Positions 1 through 6,162 of a stretch of 6,189 nt of DNA are shown piece by piece (positions within the stretch are counted from its first letter, which is position 1; the number at the start of each line of letters is the position of its first letter). The notes below the pieces were generated by a model. That model was not told the DNA's origin and did no database searches. It worked only from the letters and a program-made list of their open reading frames with translations. The position numbers and the translations under genes are program-made. The stretch spans positions 1-6,189 of the forward strand of contig CANCAO010000106.1 in NCBI GenBank assembly GCA_947374105.1, in the 5' to 3' direction. This DNA is from Comamonadaceae bacterium (GTDB lineage Bacteria; Pseudomonadota; Gammaproteobacteria; Burkholderiales; Burkholderiaceae_C).

Positions 1-91
1 TGCCTTGCACCGCCAGCGTCAAAATCAGCTCGCGCAAACGCGCCACGCCGCTGGGGGCTTGCGCTAATAGGTTCAAATTTGATAGCAGCAT
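1..91 (-). CDS. hsdS: HsdS, type I restriction-modification specificity subunit (N-terminal 30 codons only)
   Basis: Reading leftwards from an ATG at 91-89 gives 30 codons without a stop before the window ends: it opens MLLSNLNLLAQAPSGVARLR and continues ELILTLAVQG. The pattern 'A-x-G-V-x-R-L-R-x-L-I-L-x-L-A-V-Q-G' is the conserved start of many type I specificity subunits, which usually continue with K-L-V-P-Q-D. HsdS carries two target-recognition domains, pairs with two HsdM and sets the DNA sequence that is methylated or restricted. The gene follows mqsA by 43 bases and is the third hsd subunit of this operon. Only a weak GGA eight bases before the ATG could serve as ribosome binding site. 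A GTG two codons upstream (97-95) is an alternative start, and an in-frame TAA just before that excludes anything longer. The start codon lies inside a dispersed repeat, so the first residues are repeat-derived. The identification rests on a short but characteristic segment; the recognition domains are outside the window. Confidence 0.8.
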   Translation of the reverse strand, partial: MLLSNLNLLAQAPSGVARLRELILTLAVQG

Positions 92-126
92 GCGCACATT
101 CCACGGGGGTTAGAGGCCAATTCAAT
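66..126 (+). repeat. Short dispersed Comamonadaceae-type repeat, copy B, overlapping the hsdS start
   Basis: The segment between mqsA and hsdS contains AATTTGATAGC followed by TTCCACGGGGG (99-109) and TTAGAGGCC. It aligns with the reverse strand of the 2345-2406 segment: AATT-x-ATAGC, then C-x-CGC-x-C and an identical 11-base TTCCACGGGGG block, with substitutions elsewhere. I recognise this pattern as a family of short intergenic repeats common in Comamonadaceae genomes; that is from memory and not checked by search. The right-hand part is non-coding, and the left-hand part has been captured as the first codons of hsdS. The outer boundaries are approximate. Confidence 0.6.
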
Positions 127-134
127 AGAAAGTC

Positions 135-533
135 TCAAGCCCGCACCTCGGCCAGCAGTTCCGGGTGGCGGTCCAGCACTTTGAGCAGCTTCACCAGTGC
201 CAGCGGAGGTTTGGTTTTGCCAGTTTCATACCGCGAGAAGGCGTTGACACCACCTCCGAAGATTTCTGCGGCTTCGCGTTGGTCCAGGTCTAACTTTTTG
301 CGGATGTCGGTGATGAAGCTGGGGGCGACAAAGGCGGCGTTCACTTGGCGTTGAAAGACGCCAATCCATTCGCTGTAGCGGTCGCCGTGCTCGCGGTCCA
401 GAACAGTTTCGCTGCACGCGGGGCAATGGTCACCGGTGACTGCAGGAATGGTCGTGGTTTCGCCCTTGTAGGTGTAGGGCAGGTCGCGGGTGTCGTGGAT
501 GAGTTCGGCAGCGCCGCATGCGGGACATTTCAT
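135..533 (-). CDS. mqsA: MqsA, antitoxin and transcriptional repressor of the MqsRA toxin-antitoxin system
   Basis: A 132-residue protein, almost the same length as Escherichia coli MqsA (131). The N-terminal zinc domain (about 1-65) has both CxxC pairs, C3/C6 and C37/C40, which bind the structural zinc; this domain wraps the MqsR toxin and blocks it. The C-terminal helix-turn-helix domain (about 70-130) carries the hallmark EIFGGGVNAFSRYE at 90-103. By alignment N97 and R101 are the residues that read the operator in E. coli MqsA. The family represses its own operon through AACCT(N2-4)AGGTT palindromes, and such a site lies just upstream of mqsR. The ATG is preceded by a perfect AAGGAG seven bases away and lies one base after the mqsR stop, so the two genes are translationally coupled in the toxin-first order typical of mqsRA. 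hsdS follows 43 bases downstream. The gene looks intact, and I am very sure of the identity. Confidence 0.97.
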   Translation of the reverse strand: MKCPACGAAELIHDTRDLPYTYKGETTTIPAVTGDHCPACSETVLDREHGDRYSEWIGVFQRQVNAAFVAPSFITDIRKKLDLDQREAAEIFGGGVNAFSRYETGKTKPPLALVKLLKVLDRHPELLAEVRA

Positions 534-534
534 G

Positions 535-837
535 TCATTGCTCCTTGAAAGAAACGATCAGCACATCGTCAACAACGGTTAATTTCAGATACACCGCAAA
601 GCCTGTGCTGGTGGTGGTGCGGTACACGTCTTGCCAGATTCGGTGGTCAGCGTGCGTGGTCATGCTCTTGTAGAAATCAGCACTCGTCAAGGACATGACC
701 ACTGCACACATGCCCGCCAAATCGTCAATACCCAACTCGCGTGCGCCGACGTAGGCGCTGCCAGTAGCACGGACTTCGCCAGCTTCTACCAATGCTTTCA
801 CAACCGACAGCTTGCAATGTGGTGTTGATTTTTCCAT
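535..837 (-). CDS. mqsR: MqsR, mRNA-cleaving toxin of the MqsRA toxin-antitoxin system
   Basis: A 100-residue protein that can be aligned along its whole length with E. coli MqsR (98 residues): the MEKxTPH start, the DFYKSMTT block at 54-61, the IWQDVYR block at 67-73 and the ending VLIVSFKEQ. MqsR is a ribosome-independent RNase of RelE/YoeB-like fold that cuts mRNA mainly at GCU and halts growth. The residues reported as catalytic in E. coli (K56, Q68, Y81) correspond to K57, Q69 and Y83 here, so the toxin should be active if expressed. The gene starts 18 bases after the hsdM stop, with a modest AGTAGG nine bases before the ATG that overlaps the putative MqsA operator, and is followed after one base by mqsA. 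No frameshift or premature stop is seen. It appears less GC-rich than the hsd genes by eye, in keeping with an acquired module. Confidence 0.97.
   Translation of the reverse strand: MEKSTPHCKLSVVKALVEAGEVRATGSAYVGARELGIDDLAGMCAVVMSLTSADFYKSMTTHADHRIWQDVYRTTTSTGFAVYLKLTVVDDVLIVSFKEQ
541..546 (-). promoter_or_regulatory. Strong ribosome binding site of mqsA, inside the mqsR 3' end
   Basis: On the minus strand AAGGAG lies seven bases before the mqsA ATG. It is formed by the last sense codons of mqsR (Lys-Glu of the FKEQ end). It is the best Shine-Dalgarno match seen in the window; hsdM, hsdS and the ATPase gene have weak or no visible ones. This should favour antitoxin over toxin synthesis from the shared message. 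Confidence 0.8.
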
Positions 838-844
838 GATTATT

Positions 845-857
845 AACCTACTTGGTT
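845..857. promoter_or_regulatory. Putative MqsA operator palindrome
   Basis: The plus strand reads AACCTACTTGGTT. This fits the E. coli MqsA consensus AACCT(N2-4)AGGTT with a three-base spacer and one mismatch (TGGTT for AGGTT). Its right edge overlaps the hsdM stop codon (858-856), and it lies directly upstream of mqsR, covering part of the mqsR ribosome binding region. Both placement and sequence suit autoregulation by MqsA. E. coli has two such palindromes; I see only this one. No convincing -10/-35 pair was found around it, so the promoter it would control is not defined. Confidence 0.65.
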
Positions 858-2327
858 ATTTTTGCAAATCACCCAAGGACTTCGCCAAGATGCCCCGAAG
901 TTCATCGCGCAGACCCTGCGCCTCGCCTTGCAGCCTGGCGTAGTCGGCCAGCAGTTGCTCGGGGTCGTGGCTCACGGTGTCTGCGGCGTGGGGGTTCTTC
1001 TGGTCGAGGTTGTAGTTGGCGGCTTTGATCTGGTCGATGCTGACCTTCCAGGCGCGCTCGTTCTCAATGCGTGACGCAAAGCCATCGGCCTCGCTGCCCC
1101 ACCAGGCTTTTTCAGCGTCGAACTCTTCGATGCGGATGGGCTTGGTTTTGTTGTAGTTCTTCACGCCCGGCGGGTAGGGGTGTTCGTAGTACCAAACGTC
1201 TTGGGTGGGCGTGCCTTTGGTGAAGAACAGCAGGTTGGTCTTGATGCCGGTGTAGGGCGCAAACACGCCTTGGGCAGGCGCACGATGGTGTGCAGGTTGC
1301 ACTCATTCAGCAGTTGCTCTTTGATGCGGGTCTTGACGCCTTCGCCAAACAGGGTGCCGTCGGGCAGCACCAGCGCGGCGCGGCCGTTCACTTTGAGGAT
1401 ATGTTTGATGAGAACCAGAAACAGGTCCGCCGTTTCCTTGGTGCGCACGTCGCTGGGGAAGCCTTGCTCAATGCCCGGCTCTTCCACACCGCCAAAGGGC
1501 GGGTTGGTGAGCACCACGTCCACGCGGTCGGCCTGGGTCACCTCGCGCAGCGGGCGGGCCAGGGTGTTGCCGTGGGTGATGAGGCTGGGCACCTCGATGC
1601 CGTGGAGCATGAGGTTGGTGACGCACAGCATGTGGGGCAGCTGCTTTTTCTCCACCCCGGTGATGCTGGCCTGGAGCACGGCTTCTTGCTCGGTGTTTTG
1701 CACTTGCTTGCGCAGGTGCTCGATGGCGCAGACCAAAAAGCCGCCGGTGCCAGTGGCCGGGTCCAGCACTTTTTCACCCAACTGGGGGTTGACCATGTCG
1801 ACCATGAACTGGGTGACGGCGCGGGGCGTGTAGAACTCGCCCGCGTTGCCGGCGCTTTGCAGGTCTTTGAGGATTTTTTCGTACAGGTCGTTGAACTGGT
1901 GGCGCTCGCTCTGGCGGTTGAAGTCGATGGCGTTGAGCTTGTTGATGACCTGGCGCAGCAGGTGGCCGCTTTTCATGTAGTTGTAGGCGTCTTCAAACAC
2001 GCCGCGCACCACGTAGCCGCGCGGGTTGCGCTGGGCGTCGCCGCCCAGGGTTTTGAGCGCGCCGAACAGGTCGTTGTTTACAAAGCTCAGCAGACCGTCG
2101 CCGGTGATGCCTTCCGCGTTGGCCGCCCAGTTGCGCCAGCGCAGGGGCTCGGGTATGGGGCTGGTGTAGCTGTCTCGGGTGAGTTCCATCTCTTCCTCCA
2201 GCGCGTCAAACACTTTGAGGAACAAGAGCCAGGTGAGCTGGGAGATGCGTTGGGCGTCGCCATCGACGCCGCTGTCTTGGCGCATCACGTCCTGGATGGA
2301 TTTGATGACGCTGGATAGGTTGGACAT
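856..2327 (-). CDS. hsdM: HsdM, type I restriction-modification DNA methyltransferase subunit, interrupted by a one-base frameshift
   Basis: This is the N6-adenine methyltransferase subunit of a type I system, which acts with HsdS to methylate, and so protect, the recognition sites. The start MSNLSSVIKSIQDVMRQDSG is the usual HsdM N-terminal helical domain (to about residue 130). GEFYTPR follows at 163-169, the S-adenosylmethionine motif DPATGTGGF at 189-197, and the catalytic NPPFGG at 275-280 (NPPF type). After P352 the frame breaks: one base is missing between 1269 and 1270, where an Asn codon (AAY) is expected. The open frame would otherwise end at 1161 with 36 unrelated residues. Restoring one base gives 490 residues, close to the family's usual length, and continues GVFAPYTGIKTNLLFFTKG to a charged C-terminal coiled-coil segment that normally contacts HsdS. 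No clear Shine-Dalgarno precedes the ATG. The gene follows the ATPase gene by 79 bases and precedes mqsR by 18. The family is certain; the status (real mutation or sequence error) is open. Confidence 0.93.
1268..1271 (-). other. Site of the single-base deletion in hsdM
   Basis: The minus strand reads CCC AAG GCG TGT TTG. Adding one pyrimidine after AA gives CCC AAY GGC GTG TTT, that is P-N-G-V-F, the sequence expected in HsdM and in frame with the conserved remainder. The change is not in a long homopolymer. Confidence 0.88.
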
Positions 2328-2344
2328 GCTTGTTGTAGGTTTTA

Positions 2345-2406
2345 TGAATGAAATAGGGCTATAGCCCCCGTGGAACGCGCGTAGACAGCTATGAATTTAG
2401 TAGCAT
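2345..2406 (-). repeat. Short dispersed Comamonadaceae-type repeat, copy A, between the ATPase gene and hsdM
   Basis: This occupies most of the 79-base gap between the ATPase stop and the hsdM start. Read on the minus strand it starts GCTACTAAATTCATAGC (2404-2388), continues through TTCCACGGGGG (2375-2365) and ends in the perfect 12-base palindrome GGGCTATAGCCC (2367-2356). It is a diverged, oppositely oriented relative of the copy at 66-126, with the TTCCACGGGGG block identical. The palindrome could form a four-base stem with a TATA loop followed by TATTTCATT on the transcribed strand, at best a weak terminator or attenuator between the two genes. Boundaries are approximate. Confidence 0.65.
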
Positions 2407-3585
2407 TTATTCATCCAACCAGTCCAGCTGGGGGTTGACCGGCGGCCAAGTGGCGGCGGCTACGCGCTGGGTGTACCAGCGAAGCATGGCTGCGTCTTCC
2501 ACGGCGTATTCGCTGCGGGCGGATTTCCAGATCAGGCTGGGCTGGTGGGCGCGCAATCCTTCCAGGGCTTTTTGAACTTTGGCCACCGTGACTTTGTCGC
2601 CGGTGGTGTCGTTGTAAAACTGCAAGGCTTCGGCGTCGTACGGACGAAAGCGGGTACCCAGCTCCAGCATGCGCCACAGCACCGCTTGCTCCAGAGGCCG
2701 CAGGGCGGTGAAGTCGCTTTCCATCTGTGATTCATCGGCTTGCTGCTTTTGCAGCGCTTTGGCGAGCATGGCATCCTCAAACCGGCCGGCATGCGTAGCC
2801 AATGGGCTGAGCACCTGGCCCAAGGCCTCCATAAAGAACTGAGGGCGCTGGCCAAACAGTAGGAAGGCCTCATTCAAAGTGGTTTCGTTCACCGGCGCGA
2901 GGTCTGCACGCTGGCGGATGATGAGCTGAGCGATGTGGGCAATGAAGTCAGGCCCCAACTCGGGCATGCGATGGATTTGCGAACCGAAAAAGGAGGCCGC
3001 ATTGGTGTTGACCAGGCGCAGGAGCTTGTCGCGGTCTGAGCCAGACATGACCAGCATGAGCCGGACCAGGCCTGGGCGGTTGAGCTGGTCGCGGGCGGAC
3101 TTAAGGGCGGCCATAGCGGTCTCACCCGCCTCGCTGGTAAGTGCGTGCTGGGCCTCATCAATCACCAGGGCCACCGGGGCCTTACTGGCCTCGGCCAAGG
3201 CGCGTAGTGCGTCGGCGAGGGTGCTGCCATCGACCTTGCCGATTTTGGAGGTATCGATCTTGATCCCCCCTACGCTGATGCTTTCCAGCCCCGCTGACCT
3301 TGCAGTTTTGGCCACTACGCCAAGCTGCTTCATGAGCGCGCGGCCTACCGCTTCAGCAATCAAGCTGCCGGGATCGCGTTTTTGGTCGGCCCACAAGTCC
3401 ACATACACCACCACCACTTGGCGGCGCTCCAGTTCGGGCATCAGATCCGCTTGCAGAAAGGTGGATTTACCGGTGCGACGCGGCGCGGCCAGAAACAGGC
3501 CATTGGGCGCGTCACTAAAGACATCTTTGCCTTGCAAAGCGTCTGCCAGACTCACAGCCAAAGAGGTACGCGGGTAATAGAGCAT
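2407..3585 (-). CDS. AAA-type ATPase of unknown function, embedded in the type I restriction operon
   Basis: A 392-residue soluble P-loop ATPase. Walker A is APRRTGKST at 34-42, Walker B is ALVIDEAQ at 139-146 with the D143-E144 pair, and the LVMSGSD segment at 178-184 looks like sensor 1. Basic segments near 184-226 may hold sensor 2 or an arginine finger. The region from about 290 (LRPLEQAVLWRMLE) to about 365 resembles a winged-helix domain, as in ORC/Cdc6- or STAND-like ATPases. No signal peptide or membrane segment is seen. I do not recognise a named family, and the substrate is unknown. It sits between hsdR (79-base gap holding a large palindrome) and hsdM (79-base gap holding a repeat), all in the same direction, which suggests a defence or accessory role. 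The ATG at 3585 is the only reasonable start, since the next Met (49) lies beyond Walker A. No Shine-Dalgarno is visible before it. The ORF is intact. Confidence 0.88.
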   Translation of the reverse strand: MLYYPRTSLAVSLADALQGKDVFSDAPNGLFLAAPRRTGKSTFLQADLMPELERRQVVVVYVDLWADQKRDPGSLIAEAVGRALMKQLGVVAKTARSAGLESISVGGIKIDTSKIGKVDGSTLADALRALAEASKAPVALVIDEAQHALTSEAGETAMAALKSARDQLNRPGLVRLMLVMSGSDRDKLLRLVNTNAASFFGSQIHRMPELGPDFIAHIAQLIIRQRADLAPVNETTLNEAFLLFGQRPQFFMEALGQVLSPLATHAGRFEDAMLAKALQKQQADESQMESDFTALRPLEQAVLWRMLELGTRFRPYDAEALQFYNDTTGDKVTVAKVQKALEGLRAHQPSLIWKSARSEYAVEDAAMLRWYTQRVAAATWPPVNPQLDWLDE

Positions 3586-3597
3586 GGGTTTATCTAA

Positions 3598-3638
3598 AAT
3601 TATCCAATTAAAGATATTTTATCTGATTTTGGATAATT
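3598..3638. promoter_or_regulatory. 41-bp concentric AT-rich dyad upstream of the ATPase gene (putative operator)
   Basis: Outer arms AATTATCCAA (3598-3607) and TTGGATAATT (3629-3638) are perfect 10-base inverted repeats. Inside them, inner arms AGATA (3612-3616) and TATCT (3620-3624) form a second perfect pair around TTT. Both pairs share the same centre, position 3618, separated by unmatched 4-base spacers on each side. It ends 12 bases before the ATPase ATG, within the gap after hsdR. The AT-rich stem, and the absence of a GC stem with a T-tract, argue against an intrinsic terminator and for a protein-binding site or a promoter-proximal operator. On the minus strand GATAAT (3634-3629) resembles a -10 box, but no good -35 was found. 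Confidence 0.55.
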
Positions 3639-3664
3639 AATGGTAATTCCGCCACCTGCACTGC

Positions 3665-6162
3665 TTAATTTGCAGAGGCGTACAGCTCGCGCTCCAGAAT
3701 TTGCAAGGCGTTCAGGTATTGGGGGCGGCCGCCAAAGCTTTTGATGATTTCAGCGGGGCGGCCAATGTCGGTGAAGGGCTGGACGTTGAACAGGCCTCGA
3801 TGGTGGCAATACCCTCATCTGCGTATTTGTCCAGTAGCGCGTCGATGACTTTGCGGGCCACGGGGCCGTAGTGGGTAAACACATTGCGTTTTTTGACACG
3901 GCTGGCGCGCTCGCGTCGGGTGAGCGGGGGCATGTTGTAGGCGACGTGCAGCAGCAGGTCGAAGGGGTCGAGGTTGGTCAGGCCGTTGTGGGCCAGTTCT
4001 TCGGCCAGCGCCTCGATGAGCACGCCTTGGCTTTCCAACTCTTGCAAGAGCGCGGCTTTGCGGTCTGCGTCGTTCCAGGCCTGGAGGAACTTGTCCAGCG
4101 AGTCGTACTGCTTGGTGAGGTTGATGCGGGTGTAGTCGCGCAGGCTCTCGGTGATGAGTTGGCCTTGGGCGTTGAGGTACTGCACGCGCTCACGGGCGAC
4201 GGCGACGGTGACCATGCTGCCGATGACATATTTTTTGGGCTCGTCGCTGCCGGGTGCGAAGGGGCCGAGCGGCGGCAGCTTGTCGAAACCGGCTTCGACG
4301 GGCTCAGCCTGAACGGGTTCGGGTGCGCCGAATGCGGCATCTGGCGGCGCGTCGGGTGGGGCAATGGGATCGCCTGCTTTGGGCTCGTAAATCTGCACCG
4401 GCTCGCCGTCAAAGTCTTTATCCGCAAACAACTCGGTAACGCGCTTGAAGTCGAGGATGGTGAACCAGGTTTTGCCCAAATCCTCACGCAACCGGGTGCC
4501 ACGGCCAATGATTTGCTTGAACAGCGTCATGGACTTGATGTTTTGGTCCAGAACGATGAGCTTGCAGGTCTGCGCGTCCACGCCGGTGCTCATGAGCTTG
4601 GAGGTGGTGGCGATCACCGGGTAGGGCTTCTCGGGGTCGATGAAGTTGTCCAGCTCGCGCTTGCCCTCGGGGTTGTCGCCGGTGATCTGCACCACGTATT
4701 TGGGGTTGGCGGCGCAAATGTCGGCATTGGCGTTGCTCAGCGCCTGGCGCATGCGGGCGGCGTGGTCGATGTCTTCGCAAAAGACGATGGTTTTGGCGTG
4801 GCGGTCGGTGGCTTTGAGGTACTCGGTGATCCTGGCGGCCACGGCTTCGTCGCGCTTTTCCAGCACCAGCTTGCGGTTCATGTCGGTGCCGGTGTAGATG
4901 CGGTCTTCGATGACGTTGCCGTGCTTGTCTGTCATGCCTGCGGTGGGGCGCCAGCCGAAGGCGTCTTTGTCCAAGTCCACCCGGATGACCTTGTAGGGCG
5001 CGAGGTAGCCGTCTTCAATGCCTTGCTTGAGGCTGTAGGTGTAGAGGGGTTCGCCAAAGTAATCGCTGTTGGAAATCTCCTTGGTTTCCTTGGGCGTGGC
5101 GGTCAGGCCGACCTGGGTGGCGGTGCAGAAGTAGGTGAGGATTTCGCGCCAGGCTGAGTCTTCGTCCGCGCTGCCACGGTGGCATTCGTCCACCACGATG
5201 AGGTCAAAGAAGTCAGGACTGAACTGTTTGTAGATGTTCTGCGCTTCGTCGGTGCCGCTCACGGCCTGGTACAGCGAGAGGTAAATCTCGTAGCTCTTGT
5301 CCACCAGCTTGGTGGTTTTGTTGACGGCCAGGTCCACGTCTTCTACTTCAATTTTTCCCTGTGCATTGACTCGCTCCACGCCTTTGGCATTGGGGCTGAG
5401 CTTGGCCATGGCCCCCTTGAAGGGGCGGAAGTCGTTGACCATGGTTTGGTCAATCAGGATGTTGCGATCCGCCAGAAACAGGATGCGTTTTTGACCGCTG
5501 GGCTTGTCTGACCGCCAGGGCGACTTCCACAAACGATGGATGATCTGGAACGCGGTGTAGGTCTTGCCGGTGCCGGTGGCCATGACCAGCAGTACGCGGT
5601 TTTGTCCGGCGGCAATAGCCTCTACCGTGCGGTTGATGGCATTGAGTTGGTAGTAGCGCGGGGTTTTGGCGGTGGTGGCGAGGGCGTAGTCAAATGCGGC
5701 CACGCTTTGCACCTCAGCGGTCCAGCCTTTCCATTTGCAATAGCGCGCCCAGAGTTCTTGAGGCGAGGGGAACTGGTCTAGCGTGAGGTTTTGTTCCAGC
5801 ACGCCGGTGGCCAGCGTGGCGTCACGGAACACAAAACCATCGCCATTGCTGGCAAAACTGAAAGGCACATCAAGCAACTGCGCGTAGTTGATGGCCTGCT
5901 GCATGCCTGCATTCTTAGACAGGCCAGATTTTTTGGCCTCCACCACGGCCAGCGGGATATTGGGTTTAAGACAAAGCACGAAGTCGGCAAACAACACGGT
6001 GGATGGGTCCCGTCGGGCCGTCTTGCCGCGCACCACTACACGCCCTGCTCGCAAAGGGTATTGGGCGTAAATCTGGTCGAAGGTGTGCCACCCGGCCTGC
6101 ACGATGGCGGGGCGAATGAATTTGTCGACGATGTCGCTTTCTGAGAGGTTTTTTTTGCTCAC
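3665..6162 (-). CDS. hsdR: HsdR, type I restriction endonuclease motor/nuclease subunit, with a one-base frameshift near its C-terminus
   Basis: This subunit hydrolyses ATP to pull DNA past the bound complex and cuts unmodified DNA. Residues are numbered from the GTG at 6180. The PD-(D/E)xK nuclease is ADF at 65-67 and EAK at 81-83. The superfamily 2 motor has ATGTGKT at 201-207, DECH at 331-334, LTATP at 359-363 and QIIGRGTR at 556-563. A Pro/Ala-rich linker follows (about 597-645), then the C-terminal HsdM/S-binding domain. Layout and size match EcoAI/EcoEI (type IB). I prefer the GTG at 6162-6160: it gives MSKKNLSESD, as in relatives, and has AGGG six bases upstream. The in-frame GTG at 6180 has no such site. 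After E795 one base is missing near 3793-3796, so the open frame ends wrongly at 3712. Restoring it continues LFNVQPFTDIGRPAEIIKSF to TAA at 3667-3665, 838 residues counted from 6180. First hsd gene of the row; its promoter lies outside the window. Confidence 0.94.
3793..3796 (-). other. Site of the single-base deletion in hsdR
   Basis: The minus strand reads ATC GAG GCC TGT TCA. Adding one base inside the GCC triplet (for example GAC CTG TTC AAC) restores I-E-x-L-F-N-V-Q-P-F, the usual HsdR C-terminal sequence, and keeps the frame open to TAA at 3667-3665. The last 27 residues of the uncorrected frame are unrelated to the family. Confidence 0.85.
4276..4320. repeat. REP-like palindromic element inside hsdR, translated as part of the linker
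   Basis: The plus strand has GTCGAA (4282-4287) and TTCGAC (4294-4299) as perfect inverted arms around ACCGGC, followed by GGGCTCAGCCTGAACGGG. The TTCGACxxGCTCAG...GAACGG pattern is, to my knowledge, a very abundant palindromic repeat in many proteobacterial genomes. On the coding strand it encodes EPVQAEPVEAGFDKL (residues 621-635 of HsdR), a peptide typical of such translated repeats. It falls in the Pro/Ala-rich linker between the helicase core and the C-terminal domain and keeps the frame open. Confidence 0.6.
6149..6156 (-). repeat. Eight-A homopolymer at the start of hsdR
   Basis: On the coding strand AGC is followed by eight A residues (codons Ser-Lys-Lys-Asn) immediately after the preferred GTG start. 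Such a tract can slip during replication or transcription. Here its length is in frame with the rest of hsdR. Confidence 0.7.

Noticed and set aside
838..870. A promoter for mqsR: TTGCAA, 17 bases, AATAAT on the minus strand
   Set aside because: The spacing is ideal, but the -10 would end one base before the mqsR ATG, so transcription would begin inside the gene. It cannot serve the annotated start.
1262..1280. Programmed frameshifting in hsdM
   Set aside because: There is no slippery heptamer, stop-adjacent shift site or evident stimulatory hairpin; a plain one-base deletion or sequence error explains the break.
1290..2318. A 342-codon open frame on the plus strand
   Set aside because: It is antisense to hsdM with its methyltransferase motifs, and its composition is that of a GC-rich shadow frame without any recognisable domain.
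2354..2369. An intrinsic terminator after the ATPase gene
   Set aside because: The GGGCTATAGCCC stem is only four base pairs with a four-base loop, and no real T-tract follows on the transcribed strand; it is better explained as part of the dispersed repeat.
2407..3585. The ATPase as a transposition helper (TniB/IstB-like)
   Set aside because: No transposase, terminal inverted repeats or target duplication are visible nearby, and the C-terminal region is unlike what I know of those helpers.
3871..5157. A 428-codon open frame on the plus strand
   Set aside because: It is antisense to hsdR, whose motor motifs are unmistakable; the translation is a Val/Gly/His-rich low-complexity product typical of the complement of GC-rich coding DNA.
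6149..6156. Phase variation of hsdR through the eight-A tract
   Set aside because: The tract is in frame, rather short for a contingency locus, and encodes the Lys-Lys-Asn expected at this position in relatives, so there is no positive sign of switching.
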